Assembly: GCA_001825675.1 (NCBI GenBank)
Contig: MHYA01000173.1
Coordinates: 1 to 32,486, forward strand
Reading direction: 5' to 3'
Length of the DNA: 32,486 nt
Origin: Planctomycetes bacterium GWF2_42_9
GTDB lineage: Bacteria > Planctomycetota > Phycisphaerae > Sedimentisphaerales > UBA12454
The position numbers and the translations under genes are program-made. The notes under the pieces were generated by a model, which saw only the letters and a program-made list of their open reading frames with translations, did not search any database and had not been told where the DNA came from. Each line of letters starts with the position of its first letter. Position 1 is the first letter of the stretch. Positions 7,895 to 15,098 of the stretch are shown here, piece after piece.

Positions 7895-8893
7895 ATGACG
7901 ACATATATAATAAGACGAATACTTTTGATGATACCGACGATGCTGGGCATAACCATAATGGTTTTTGCGATAAGCAGAGCTGCGCCTGGCGATCCCGTGA
8001 GTTTGTCTATGGGGCCGGGCGGACAAATGGACGCATCGAGAGCGGCCGATGTTCGCAAAGCACGTATGGCATTATACGGGCTTGACAAGCCTATTCCTGT
8101 GCAATACTGGACTTGGCTAAAGCGGGTTGTAAAACTCGATTTCGGCGATTCGATCAAGCATCATCAGCCGGTGATCAAATTAATCGCAAAAAGATTACCT
8201 GTAACAATTACGCTGAACATTATCGCGATTTTTATCATTTACTCAATTTCGATCCCGCTTGGGGTATTGACGGCGGTTAAGCAAGGCAAATTCACAGACC
8301 GGGTAAGTTCGATCATACTGTTTATGTTATGGTCGCTGCCGAGTATGTGGGTCGGGCAGATGCTGATTGGATATTTCTGCGGGCCGACGTTTAAGAATTG
8401 GTTTCCCCCTGCCGGTTTGAGCAGTAATTTTGCGGATTCGCTGCCGTTCTTCCCGTGGCTTGCGGATAGGCTCTGGCATTTAGCTCTGCCGGTGATTTGT
8501 ATGAGCTACGCAGGGTTCGCCTACCTGACCAAACAGGTGCGGGCGGGAATGCTTGATAATTTACGAAGCGATTATATCAGGACAGCACGTGCAAAAGGAC
8601 TTGGCAATGGAACGGTTATATTCCGCCATGCGTTCAGGAACAGCATTATCCCTGTCATTACAATTATGGCTACATTGCTGCCTGCGATGATCGGCGGATC
8701 GGTTATCATTGAAAGCATTTTCAGTCTTCCTGGAATGGGCAGGCTCGCATTTGAAGCAATCACTACCCGTGATTATAATGTTGTAATGGCTGTTGCGACA
8801 ATAGCCGGCTTTTTATCCCTTATCGGCTTGCTGCTGGCAGATATTGCTTATGCGATCGCAGACCCAAGAATTAGTTTTGAACGGATGGATTAA
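7895..8893 (+). CDS. ABC importer permease, DppB/OppB type
   Basis: This 332-residue inner-membrane protein has the usual DppB/OppB length. It opens with YIIRRILLMIPTMLGITIMV (first membrane helix), followed by the family segment around APGDPV, a periplasmic region with YGLDKPIPVQYWTWL, and then five more helices. The cytoplasmic coupling (EAA) loop YIRTARAKGLGNGTVIFRHA sits near residues 228-247 and is the site where the ATPases dock. The C-terminus NVVMAVATIAGF...DIAYAIADPRI is typical. It forms the translocation channel together with the OppC-type gene at 9034. The gap on either side is repeat-derived. Assignment to the peptide/nickel/oligosaccharide subfamily is secure; the substrate is not. 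Confidence 0.93.
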   Translation: MTTYIIRRILLMIPTMLGITIMVFAISRAAPGDPVSLSMGPGGQMDASRAADVRKARMALYGLDKPIPVQYWTWLKRVVKLDFGDSIKHHQPVIKLIAKRLPVTITLNIIAIFIIYSISIPLGVLTAVKQGKFTDRVSSIILFMLWSLPSMWVGQMLIGYFCGPTFKNWFPPAGLSSNFADSLPFFPWLADRLWHLALPVICMSYAGFAYLTKQVRAGMLDNLRSDYIRTARAKGLGNGTVIFRHAFRNSIIPVITIMATLLPAMIGGSVIIESIFSLPGMGRLAFEAITTRDYNVVMAVATIAGFLSLIGLLLADIAYAIADPRISFERMD

Positions 8894-8897
8894 TTAA

Positions 8898-9010
8898 CCA
8901 CGAATGAACACGAATATACACAGATTAATATCGTTTGGCGGTTGCGGTAACGCAGCTTGTATCGTAAGACGTATGACGTTTAACGTAACGAGCATCGCAA
9001 CCCTAACCGC
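8898..9010 (+). repeat. Composite intergenic repeat: CCACGAAT words plus an imperfect inverted repeat
   Basis: The 140-base gap between the two permease genes begins with a CCACGAATGAACACGAATAT type word (8898 on) ending in ACACAGATT near 8928. Related CCACGAAT/CACAGAT words are widespread intergenic repeats in many environmental bacterial genomes, as I recall. The second part has arms GCGGTTGCG (8938-8946) and CGCAACCCTAACCGC (8996-9010), able to pair with a bulge, around a region rich in ACGT words. It has no ORF. It could be a REP/MITE-like unit or a processing hairpin between cistrons. Confidence 0.5.
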
Positions 9011-9033
9011 AGTACGAAAGTTATAAAGAGAAT

Positions 9034-10236
9034 ATGAATAACAGTGCCAATATAAAAAATGACTGGGGTACTTCATACGGACAGCTTGTCTGGCAGCAGT
9101 TTACTAAAAACCTCGCGAATATGATATGTATGTGGTTTTTAATCGTGCTGTTTTGCATTGCGGTGCTTGCTCCATTTATAGCGAATGATAAGCCATTTGC
9201 GATAAGCGTCGACGGCAAGATACAGTTTCCTGTCTTCAAGACATTAACGGCTAATGATTACAGTGTTTTTCTGGCGGCGATAATCGCATTTACACTTGTA
9301 ATGCTTGTACGAAGGAACAGCAGAAAGATCGATCCATTCCTCCGTGCAGGTGTGCTTTCAAAGCAGATTTTCATTTGCGGTACTATTTTGATTGTCGGCA
9401 TAGCAGCTTTGCAGGTTTTTATTCCACGTAAATTAGACGCGACAGATTACAGGGCAATGCTCGCAAGCGGCAAAGCGACTAACGCGATTTTTCCTGTCGT
9501 ACCTTATGGCTACGCGCGAACGGATATTAAATTAACACAACTGCCGCCAAGCAAGGAACACTGGCTCGGTACGGACGATGTCGGTTCGGACGTTTTGTGC
9601 AGACTTATACACGGCACGAGAGTTTCGCTTTCGGTTGGGTTTGTAGCGGTCGGCATTTCGAGTGTTATTGGAATTATATTCGGGGCTGTAATGGGTTATT
9701 TCGGCGGCAAAATCGACTTTTTAGGAATGCGTCTGCTTGAAATTATGATGTGTGTGCCTACGTTCTTTTTAATCATTACTATTGTCGCGTTTTTTCCGCG
9801 AAGCCTTATAAATATTATGATTATCATAGGTCTGACAAGCTGGACGGGCGATGCTAGATTTGTACGAGCGGAATTTTTCAAACTGCGAAATCAGGATTTT
9901 GTTCAGGCGGCAATTTCACTGGGGCTGCCCCTGCGAAGCATACTTTTCAGACATATGCTGCCTAACGGTATCGCACCTGTACTTGTTAATATGACTTTCG
10001 GTATCGCGGGCGCAATATTCATCGAATCGGCATTGAGCTTTCTGGGGTTCGGTGTTGCCCCGCCTACGCCAAGCTGGGGACAAATGCTAAGCACAGGCGT
10101 AAGCACCAGCGGGCAATTTCTATGGTGGCTGACGCTTTTTCCCGGCCTTGCGATATTTTTCACAGTTACAGCATATAACCTGCTCGGTGAAGGTTTGCGA
10201 GACGCGATCGATCCGAAGTTGAGGAAGGCAGTATGA
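9034..10236 (+). CDS. ABC importer permease, DppC/OppC type, with an N-terminal insertion
   Basis: The C-terminal two thirds is a standard OppC/DppC domain: HWLGTDDVGSDVLCRLIHGTR (about residues 178-198), the coupling loop FVQAAISLGLPLRSILFRHM (about 289-308), then ESALSFLGFGVAPPTPSWG. The protein is 400 residues, about 100 more than the usual 280-300. The extra part lies between the first helix (about 30-50) and the HWLGTD motif and contains two further hydrophobic stretches (about 75-92 and 110-130) separated by a basic loop. It partners the OppB-type permease in the inner membrane. The stop overlaps the next gene by four bases (ATGA), showing translational coupling with the first ATPase. 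Identity is firm; the role of the inserted helices is unknown. Confidence 0.92.
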   Translation: MNNSANIKNDWGTSYGQLVWQQFTKNLANMICMWFLIVLFCIAVLAPFIANDKPFAISVDGKIQFPVFKTLTANDYSVFLAAIIAFTLVMLVRRNSRKIDPFLRAGVLSKQIFICGTILIVGIAALQVFIPRKLDATDYRAMLASGKATNAIFPVVPYGYARTDIKLTQLPPSKEHWLGTDDVGSDVLCRLIHGTRVSLSVGFVAVGISSVIGIIFGAVMGYFGGKIDFLGMRLLEIMMCVPTFFLIITIVAFFPRSLINIMIIIGLTSWTGDARFVRAEFFKLRNQDFVQAAISLGLPLRSILFRHMLPNGIAPVLVNMTFGIAGAIFIESALSFLGFGVAPPTPSWGQMLSTGVSTSGQFLWWLTLFPGLAIFFTVTAYNLLGEGLRDAIDPKLRKAV

Positions 10237-11240
10237 CCAATAACAATGTAATTTTATCTGTGCAGAATCTTTCGACGTGGTTCGAAACGGAACTAGGCAC
10301 GGCCAAGTCTGTGCAGAATGTTTCGTACGATATTGAGAAAGGCAAAACGCTTGCGCTGGTAGGTGAAAGTGGGTGCGGCAAAAGCGTATCCGCCCTTTCG
10401 ATAATGCGTTTGATACCAACGCCGCCGGGTAGAATTGTCAGCGGTAAAATCATATTCAACGGTGAGAATATTCTTGATTATACCGAAAAACAGATGCGGA
10501 AAATTCGCGGAAATAAGATCGGAATGATTTTCCAGGAACCGATGACGAGTCTGAATCCGGTTTATACTATCGGCCAGCAGATCATCGAAACGATCACGCT
10601 GCATCAAAATAAAACAGAAGAACAGGCGTGGGCTATTGCCGAGGAAATGCTTGAGAAGGTTCATATCCCTGACCCCGCGCGAAGGATGAATGAATACCCG
10701 CATTTGCTTAGCGGCGGTATGAGGCAGAGAGTTATGATTGCGATGGCGATTTCGTGCAAACCTTCACTGCTGATAGCCGATGAGCCGACAACTGCATTGG
10801 ACGTAACTATTCAGGCACAGATACTTGATTTGCTAGATGAGCTGGGGCATAGCGAGAATATGAGTATTCTGCTGATAACGCACGATTTGGGCGTTGTTGC
10901 GCAGAGAAGCGACGATGTTGTTGTGATGTACGCGTCGCGAATTGCGGAGAAATGTTCGTGCAAGGAGCTTTTTAATAATCCGCTGCATCCATATACGCAG
11001 GGACTTTTAAAATCTCTGCCGCAGCTTGGCACAAATCAGAAACGTTTGAATACAATCGCGGGAAATGTGCCGGAGCCAATGAATTTTCCGACAGGATGTA
11101 AATTCCATCCGCGCTGCCCTATCGGGTGCAATGATAAAAGATGCCAGAGCGAAGAGCCGGAATTAAAAGAAGTATCGAAAGGTCATTTCGCGGCCTGCTG
11201 GTATGCTCCGGGATACGAAAAAGTGAAAAGCGATAAGTGA
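10233..11240 (+). CDS. ABC importer ATPase, OppD/DppD type
   Basis: This 335-residue cytoplasmic ATPase energises the importer. Walker A GESGCGKS lies at residues 44-51, the Q-loop in IFQEPMTSLNP, the signature LSGGMRQRV near residues 158-166, Walker B and D-loop in LLIADEPTTALD, and the switch His in THDLG. The C-terminal oligopeptide/dipeptide extension has NPLHPYTQGLLKSLP and a cysteine-rich CKFHPRCPIGC...C cluster; this part has been reported to hold an iron-sulfur cluster in some DppD homologues. The start overlaps the OppC stop by four bases. The last residues (EKVKSDK) fall in GTGAAAAG-type repetitive DNA shared with the beginning of the next gene, so the C-terminal tail is probably repeat-derived. 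Confidence 0.94.
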   Translation: MTNNNVILSVQNLSTWFETELGTAKSVQNVSYDIEKGKTLALVGESGCGKSVSALSIMRLIPTPPGRIVSGKIIFNGENILDYTEKQMRKIRGNKIGMIFQEPMTSLNPVYTIGQQIIETITLHQNKTEEQAWAIAEEMLEKVHIPDPARRMNEYPHLLSGGMRQRVMIAMAISCKPSLLIADEPTTALDVTIQAQILDLLDELGHSENMSILLITHDLGVVAQRSDDVVVMYASRIAEKCSCKELFNNPLHPYTQGLLKSLPQLGTNQKRLNTIAGNVPEPMNFPTGCKFHPRCPIGCNDKRCQSEEPELKEVSKGHFAACWYAPGYEKVKSDK

Positions 11241-11254
11241 AAAAGTTAAAAGTA
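11222..11254 (+). repeat. Low-complexity AGTGAAAA words across the ATPase gene junction
   Basis: AAGTGAAAAG, AAGTGAAAAAG and AGTTAAAAGTAA follow one another at the end of the OppD gene and the beginning of the OppF gene. They encode the Lys-rich tail of the first and, if the GTG start is used, the first six residues of the second. This is a different word family from the GTTGATAG repeats. Confidence 0.4.
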
Positions 11255-12211
11255 ATGACTAACGACATTTTAAAAGTTGAAAATTTAAAAACATGGTTTG
11301 CCATTCGTAAAGGTATTCTGCGCAGAACCGCGGGGTATGTGCGAGCGGTCGACGATGTCAGTTTTAAGATACCGGCAGGCAGCACGTTCGGGCTTGTTGG
11401 TGAAAGCGGATCGGGCAAAACAACTACGGCAAGAACTATCGCTAAGCTAATACCGGCAACAAGCGGCGAAGTTGTTTTTGAAGGTAAAAGCATTCTTAAT
11501 CTGCATCAATCGAAGCTTCGAGCCATTCGCAAAGATATAGCTTATGTCTTCCAGGATCCATACAGTTCATTGAATCCGAGAATGACGGTCGGGTCGATTT
11601 TAGCTGAACCGCTGCGAGTGCATAAGATAGCAAAGGGATCGGAACTGATCGACAGGATTGCCGGATTGTTACAAAAAGTCGGGTTGTCGCCGAGCCATAT
11701 AAATCGTTATCCGCACGAATTTTCCGGCGGTCAGAGGCAGCGAATCGGTATCGCCAGGGCTCTTGCATTGGAACCGAAACTGGTTATTTGTGATGAGCCG
11801 GTAAGTGCGCTCGATGTTTCGATCCAATCTCAAATTTTAAATCTATTAAAAGATTTGCAGGATCAATTTAATCTCACGTATCTGTTCATAGCACATGATT
11901 TGTCGGTTGTTGAATTTATCAGTAATACCGTTGCCGTAATGTATTTAGGCAAAATTGTTGAAATAGCACCCTCTGCGATGCTATACGAGAAACCATTGCA
12001 TCCTTATACGAAATTGCTTTTAAGCGCAATCCCAAGACCTATCCCTGAAAGATTAAAAAATACCGGCCAAACAGCCCCAACCGGTAAGGATAACCCGCAT
12101 GGATGCCCATTTTTAGGCCGATGCCCTGTCTCAGACGGTTTTTGCTGCAAACAAATACCGCCGCTTCGCGAGGTCGAACCGGGTCATAGTGTAGCATGCT
12201 TTAAAGTATGA
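11237..12211 (+). CDS. ABC importer ATPase, OppF/DppF type
   Basis: This 324-residue second ATPase of the importer (318 from the internal start) carries Walker A GESGSGKTT (near residues 56-64), Q-loop YVFQDPYSSLNP, signature FSGGQRQRIGIARAL, Walker B VICDEPVSALDVS, switch segment IAHDLSVVE, and a C-terminal HPYTKLLLSAIP extension with cysteines in CPFLGRCPVSDGFC. The longest frame begins with GTG at 11237, overlapping the previous stop, but it translates repeat-derived DNA; the ATG at 11255 (MTNDILKVENLK) aligns better with family N-termini and is the likelier start. It would form a heterodimer with the OppD-type protein under the two permeases. No further importer gene follows, and a new promoter appears at 12228. 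Confidence 0.94.
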   Translation: MKKLKVMTNDILKVENLKTWFAIRKGILRRTAGYVRAVDDVSFKIPAGSTFGLVGESGSGKTTTARTIAKLIPATSGEVVFEGKSILNLHQSKLRAIRKDIAYVFQDPYSSLNPRMTVGSILAEPLRVHKIAKGSELIDRIAGLLQKVGLSPSHINRYPHEFSGGQRQRIGIARALALEPKLVICDEPVSALDVSIQSQILNLLKDLQDQFNLTYLFIAHDLSVVEFISNTVAVMYLGKIVEIAPSAMLYEKPLHPYTKLLLSAIPRPIPERLKNTGQTAPTGKDNPHGCPFLGRCPVSDGFCCKQIPPLREVEPGHSVACFKV

Positions 12212-12227
12212 TTTTTGTAAAACTTTC

Positions 12228-12256
12228 TCGACTTTTGTGACGATACCATTTATAAT
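12228..12256 (+). promoter_or_regulatory. Putative sigma70 promoter of the STAS gene
   Basis: A consensus TATAAT at 12251-12256 lies 17 bases after TCGACT (12228-12233, four of six matches to the -35 consensus). It sits in the 73-base gap between the importer and the STAS gene, so the latter pair can be transcribed independently. Confidence 0.5.
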
Positions 12257-12284
12257 GTAATCATCGATATTTATATTTATTATT

Positions 12285-12650
12285 ATGACCGACTGCAATA
12301 TTACTAAAATAACGACAGATAAAACAATAACAACGGTTTCATTTAACGTTGCAAGTTTGACCGCAGGTTCAGATATGGACGCGGTAGCCAAACAAATTTC
12401 AGATTTAATTGCCACCCAGAAGCCGAAAAATCTGATCGTGGATTTTACAGGCGTCAAGTTCTTTTCATCACAAACACTTGGCATACTTCTCGATGCCAGA
12501 AAAAAAATTACCAATATAAAAGCAACGATGGTCATCAGCGGAATCAATCCGCAGCTTTACCGTGTTTTTAAAATTACGAACCTTGATAAATTATTCAGCT
12601 TTTATCCAGACGCGCAAAGTGCGATTAGTGAACTTTCAAAGAAAAACTAA
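12285..12650 (+). CDS. STAS-domain protein, anti-sigma-factor-antagonist-like
   Basis: The 121-residue protein is a single STAS domain. The core strand-helix segment NLIVDFTGVKFFSSQTLGIL spans about residues 49-68. In SpoIIAA-type antagonists this region reads DSSGLG, with the first Ser phosphorylated by an anti-sigma kinase; here it is FSSQTLG, keeping Ser61 and Ser62 but replacing the preceding Asp with Phe and the following Gly with Gln. It would act in the cytoplasm by binding an anti-sigma factor or another partner, but no kinase, phosphatase or sigma gene is nearby. No clear ribosome-binding site precedes the ATG at 12285. The tandem-ACT gene follows after 35 bases. Domain call confident, partner unknown. 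Confidence 0.82.
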   Translation: MTDCNITKITTDKTITTVSFNVASLTAGSDMDAVAKQISDLIATQKPKNLIVDFTGVKFFSSQTLGILLDARKKITNIKATMVISGINPQLYRVFKITNLDKLFSFYPDAQSAISELSKKN

Positions 12651-12685
12651 GCCGCGCTGAACCGAAAGTTTGAAAGGAGTACGGT

Positions 12686-13141
12686 ATGGAAATGGTAAAA
12701 CAATTCTCGATTTTTATGGTAAATAAGCCCGGTATATTGTCTCGTATTTTAGACGAATTCACGAATGCCAAAATAAATATTAAAGCATTGACGGTTATGG
12801 ATTCTGTTGAGCACGGAGTTTTGAGGGTGGTGGCTGAAAACCCGGAAAAAATGCGAAATATTTTAAGTCAAACCAACATTCAGTTCAATGAAACCGAGGT
12901 ACTTAGCGTAACACTGCCGAACCAATCGGGCGCGTTTGCGGCTGTTACGGATAAACTTGCAAAGGCGCATATCAATATAGCTTATGCTTATGTAACAAGC
13001 GGCGCAAAAGGCGGAAAAACAACAGCGATTCTGAAAGTCGCTGATGTTAAAAAGGCAATGAAAGTGCTTAAAACCACCGGCTCGCCTTCGGACGACAGAA
13101 GATTCGCCGAACGCAGAACACACGCAGCAAGAAGAGGCTAA
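12686..13141 (+). CDS. Tandem ACT-domain protein
   Basis: The 151-residue product consists of two ACT domains, about residues 5-68 (FSIFMVNKPGILSRILDEF) and 72-135 (VLSVTLPNQSGAFAAVTDKL), each with the characteristic glycine turn (KPGIL, QSGAF) where small ligands such as amino acids bind. A short basic tail rich in Arg and Asp follows. There is no catalytic domain, so it is a stand-alone small-molecule-sensing regulator; in other bacteria similar proteins of about 140-150 residues are annotated only as ACT-domain proteins. A GAAAGGAG ribosome site precedes the ATG by six bases. Which amino acid it binds, and whether it works with the STAS protein, cannot be told from sequence. Confidence 0.85.
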   Translation: MEMVKQFSIFMVNKPGILSRILDEFTNAKINIKALTVMDSVEHGVLRVVAENPEKMRNILSQTNIQFNETEVLSVTLPNQSGAFAAVTDKLAKAHINIAYAYVTSGAKGGKTTAILKVADVKKAMKVLKTTGSPSDDRRFAERRTHAARRG

Positions 13142-13163
13142 AATAAAAAAATAAAAATATTTC

Positions 13164-13196
13164 TTGACAATATCTTGCGCGAAATATATTTATGAT
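13164..13196 (+). promoter_or_regulatory. Putative promoter of the small transcript unit
   Basis: A perfect TTGACA at 13164-13169 is followed by overlapping -10 candidates (TATATT at 13185, TATGAT at 13191) in an AT-rich region just after the ACT gene. Together with the terminator at 13370-13405 it delimits a transcript of about 200 bases. Confidence 0.5.
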
Positions 13197-13227
13197 TGTT
13201 TGTTAAACACCTTAACGTGGAAATTTA

Positions 13228-13338
13228 ATGTTCGAGTCTAAGAAAAACTGGCAAAACCATCTTACAATCCTCACAGAGGACAGGAATGTGGTCTGTTTGT
13301 TTGCCATTATGCCGGTAATTGTGGAGAATAACCCCTAA
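13228..13338 (+). CDS. Possible 36-residue small protein
   Basis: The ATG at 13228 opens a 36-codon frame ending in TAA at 13336-13338, inside the promoter-terminator unit. The product starts MFESKKNWQNHL and has a hydrophobic centre, VVCLFAIMPVIV, that could insert in the membrane. The ribosome site is weak (GTGGAA, about ten bases upstream). It competes with the interpretation of the same bases as a structured RNA. Confidence 0.25.
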   Translation: MFESKKNWQNHLTILTEDRNVVCLFAIMPVIVENNP

Positions 13339-13369
13339 GAGACTTTTGAACATATATTTTGATTTTTAG

Positions 13370-13405
13370 AAGCCTTGCAGGGAACCGACCTTGCAAGGCT
13401 TTTTT
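13370..13405 (+). terminator. Intrinsic terminator
   Basis: AAGCCTTGCA (13370-13379) pairs perfectly with TGCAAGGCTT (13392-13401). The stem extends by a GG/CC pair across a bulge, and a run of six T follows. It ends the small transcript and separates it from the methyltransferase genes. Confidence 0.85.
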
Positions 13406-13433
13406 GTTGTATCCGAATGAAAGATGAAAAATT

Positions 13434-13601
13434 ATGAGCCTGGTTACATTTTTGTTGGTAAATAAAATTAAGCGTGAAAAGCAAAATGATGATAAACGTG
13501 GTTTGTTTAATATAATAGCAAATCGAACTGCAAAGTCTATACTAAGAGACAATGAAGCAGATATTATTGAAAAGGAACATAAAAATGAAACAATGGTATG
13601 A
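13434..13601 (+). CDS. Possible 55-residue Lys-rich small protein overlapping the methyltransferase start
   Basis: An open frame from the ATG at 13434 to TGA at 13599-13601 encodes 55 residues beginning MSLVTFLLVNKIKREK and ending with a charged helix-like region. It runs past the methyltransferase start at 13585 in another frame, which would fit translational coupling, but no good ribosome site is visible and the family is unknown to me. Low confidence; it may be chance. Confidence 0.2.
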   Translation: MSLVTFLLVNKIKREKQNDDKRGLFNIIANRTAKSILRDNEADIIEKEHKNETMV

Positions 13602-14322
13602 AACTTTGTATGAGAATAACGCGAAGAAATATGACTCTGAACGTTTTGTACAGGGAACAGTTGGCGAAGTTGATTTTATTGAAAAGGAGTTGAATTTTGA
13701 CAAGACAAAAGCAATTTTGGATGTTGGCTGCGGTACCGGCAGGCATTCCATTGAATTAGCCAAAAGGGGCTATAAAGTTACAGGGATCGATTTGTCAAAA
13801 GCACAGCTTGAAAGAGCAAGGCATAAAGCCAAAGAGGCAAACGTGCAAATTGACTTCATACAAAAGGATGCGCGTAAATTACAGTTCAAAGAATGCTTTG
13901 ATATGGCAATTTTGATTTGCGAAGGCAGTTTCGCATTAATGGAAACAGATGAAATGAATTTTAAGATCCTTCAAAATGTCTCAAAGGCTTTAAAGAAAGA
14001 TGGAAAATTCATTTTAACAACATTAAACGCTTTATTTCCGCTTACGCATGATCAAACGATTGACGACCCCAATTTTAAAAAAATAGATTTCGATATAACG
14101 ACTTTGAGGGAAACAGCTATTCTGAAATTCAGAGATGATTCTGAAAAAGAAAACCAGATTACCTGCAACATGCGGTATTACTGCCCTTCTGAAATTACAT
14201 GGTATTTGAAATCATTGAAATTCAAAGATATAGGAATGTTCGGCTGTAAACTCGGCGCGTTCAATAGGGAAGATAAACTGTCAAAAGATGATTATGAAAT
14301 ACTGGTTATAGCGCAAAAATAA
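13585..14322 (+). CDS. Class I SAM-dependent methyltransferase, first of two
   Basis: The SAM-binding motif AILDVGCGTGRHSIEL (about residues 43-58 from this start), followed by GIDLSKAQLERAR, marks a Rossmann-fold class I methyltransferase. Later motifs are FDMAILICEGSFALMETDE and LKKDGKFILTTLNALFP. The frame could begin at 13552, but the ATG at 13585 is preceded by AAAAGGAAC at proper spacing, giving 245 residues (MKQWYETLYENNAKKYD), which matches how such proteins usually begin. The substrate is not evident; the YENNAKKYDSE opening is seen in small-molecule methyltransferases of the UbiE/Methyltransf_25 type. A TATAAT at 13511-13516 may be its -10 element, though no good -35 is seen. A second methyltransferase gene follows after about 31 bases. 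Confidence 0.85.
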   Translation: MKQWYETLYENNAKKYDSERFVQGTVGEVDFIEKELNFDKTKAILDVGCGTGRHSIELAKRGYKVTGIDLSKAQLERARHKAKEANVQIDFIQKDARKLQFKECFDMAILICEGSFALMETDEMNFKILQNVSKALKKDGKFILTTLNALFPLTHDQTIDDPNFKKIDFDITTLRETAILKFRDDSEKENQITCNMRYYCPSEITWYLKSLKFKDIGMFGCKLGAFNREDKLSKDDYEILVIAQK

Positions 14323-14353
14323 CTGAAAGCAATCGATGAAGGGTAAATATATT

Positions 14354-15061
14354 ATGGCTAAAATACCTGAATGGCAATATGACGAGTTTAAGCACTGCGG
14401 CGTGGATTTTTCCAATCCTAATGAAGTCGAACGATATCAGAATACACATCAACAGATGCGGGATTTCAGACGTGAAACCCTTGATATGATAAAACTGATT
14501 GGGATAACCAAGAAAGACACTGTTATTGATTTCGGCTGTGGAACCGGTGCGTTTGTTTTTAATGCTGCGGATAAATGTGGAAAAATTCACGCTGTTGACG
14601 TGTCGAAGGCAATGCTCGGCTTTTGCCAAAAGAAATGTAAAGAAGCGAAAATCTCAAATGTCAAATTTCATCGGGCAGGCTTTTTGACTTACGAACACAA
14701 GACGAAACCGGTCGATGTTATTATTAGCAAGTTAGCATTGCATCATTTGCCGGATTTTTGGAAACTAGTTGCGTTAAAACGGATGGCGTCAATGCTGAAA
14801 AAAGGCGGTAAGTTTTATCTTTCCGATGTAGTGTATTCATTCAAAGTCAATGCATTGAAGAATGCGGTACAGCAATGGATAAGGAAAACGTCCGCAAAAG
14901 GTCAATCTGACTTCAAACGCAGAATCGAAATCCATATTGGGCAGGAATTCAGCACTACCAACTGGATAATGGAAGGTTTGCTGAAACAGGCGGGTTTTAA
15001 AATATTGAAAGCCGAGTATAAAGATGGTTTCTTCGCAACGTATTTATGCAAGAAAAATTAA
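14354..15061 (+). CDS. Class I SAM-dependent methyltransferase, second of two
   Basis: The SAM site is TVIDFGCGTGAFVFNAA followed by HAVDVSKAMLGFCQKK; a post-I segment DVIISKLALHHLPDFWK and a LKKGGKFYLSDV strand complete the class I fold. The protein is 235 residues from the ATG at 14354, which follows GAAGGG by ten bases; an in-frame ATG at 14336 would add MKGKYI. It is only distantly similar to the preceding gene, so this is not a simple tandem duplication. HHLP and LSDVVY resemble UbiE/Coq5-like and small-molecule methyltransferases, but the substrate is unknown. The gene ends 38 bases before a strong hairpin and converges on glmS. Confidence 0.85.
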   Translation: MAKIPEWQYDEFKHCGVDFSNPNEVERYQNTHQQMRDFRRETLDMIKLIGITKKDTVIDFGCGTGAFVFNAADKCGKIHAVDVSKAMLGFCQKKCKEAKISNVKFHRAGFLTYEHKTKPVDVIISKLALHHLPDFWKLVALKRMASMLKKGGKFYLSDVVYSFKVNALKNAVQQWIRKTSAKGQSDFKRRIEIHIGQEFSTTNWIMEGLLKQAGFKILKAEYKDGFFATYLCKKN

Positions 15062-15098
15062 GGAATGACACATTGCACTTAAACATGCAAAAAAATAA

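Larger units (their letters stand above)
13197..13405 (+). ncRNA. Candidate small structured RNA, or small mRNA
   Basis: Between a TTGACA promoter and a strong intrinsic terminator lies about 170 bases with no long ORF but with foldback potential. GTTCGAGTCT (13229 on) can pair in part with AGACTTTTGAAC (about 13340-13351), closing the unit. Inside it GGCAAA pairs with TTTGCC, or alternatively ACTGGC with GCCGGT, and CCTC-ACA-GAGG forms a small hairpin. A long hairpin of roughly this size is the shape of 6S RNA, but I cannot match its conserved bubble and do not assign that family. A 36-codon ORF (13228-13338) overlaps the same sequence. Confidence 0.4.

Noticed and set aside
8894-9033. CRISPR array or insertion sequence in the permease gap
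   Set aside because: There are no regularly spaced identical repeats and no transposase frame. No CRISPR array was seen anywhere in the window.
13197-13405. Assignment of the small transcript to 6S RNA
   Set aside because: The length and closing stem agree, but the conserved central bubble could not be identified, so a family name is not justified.
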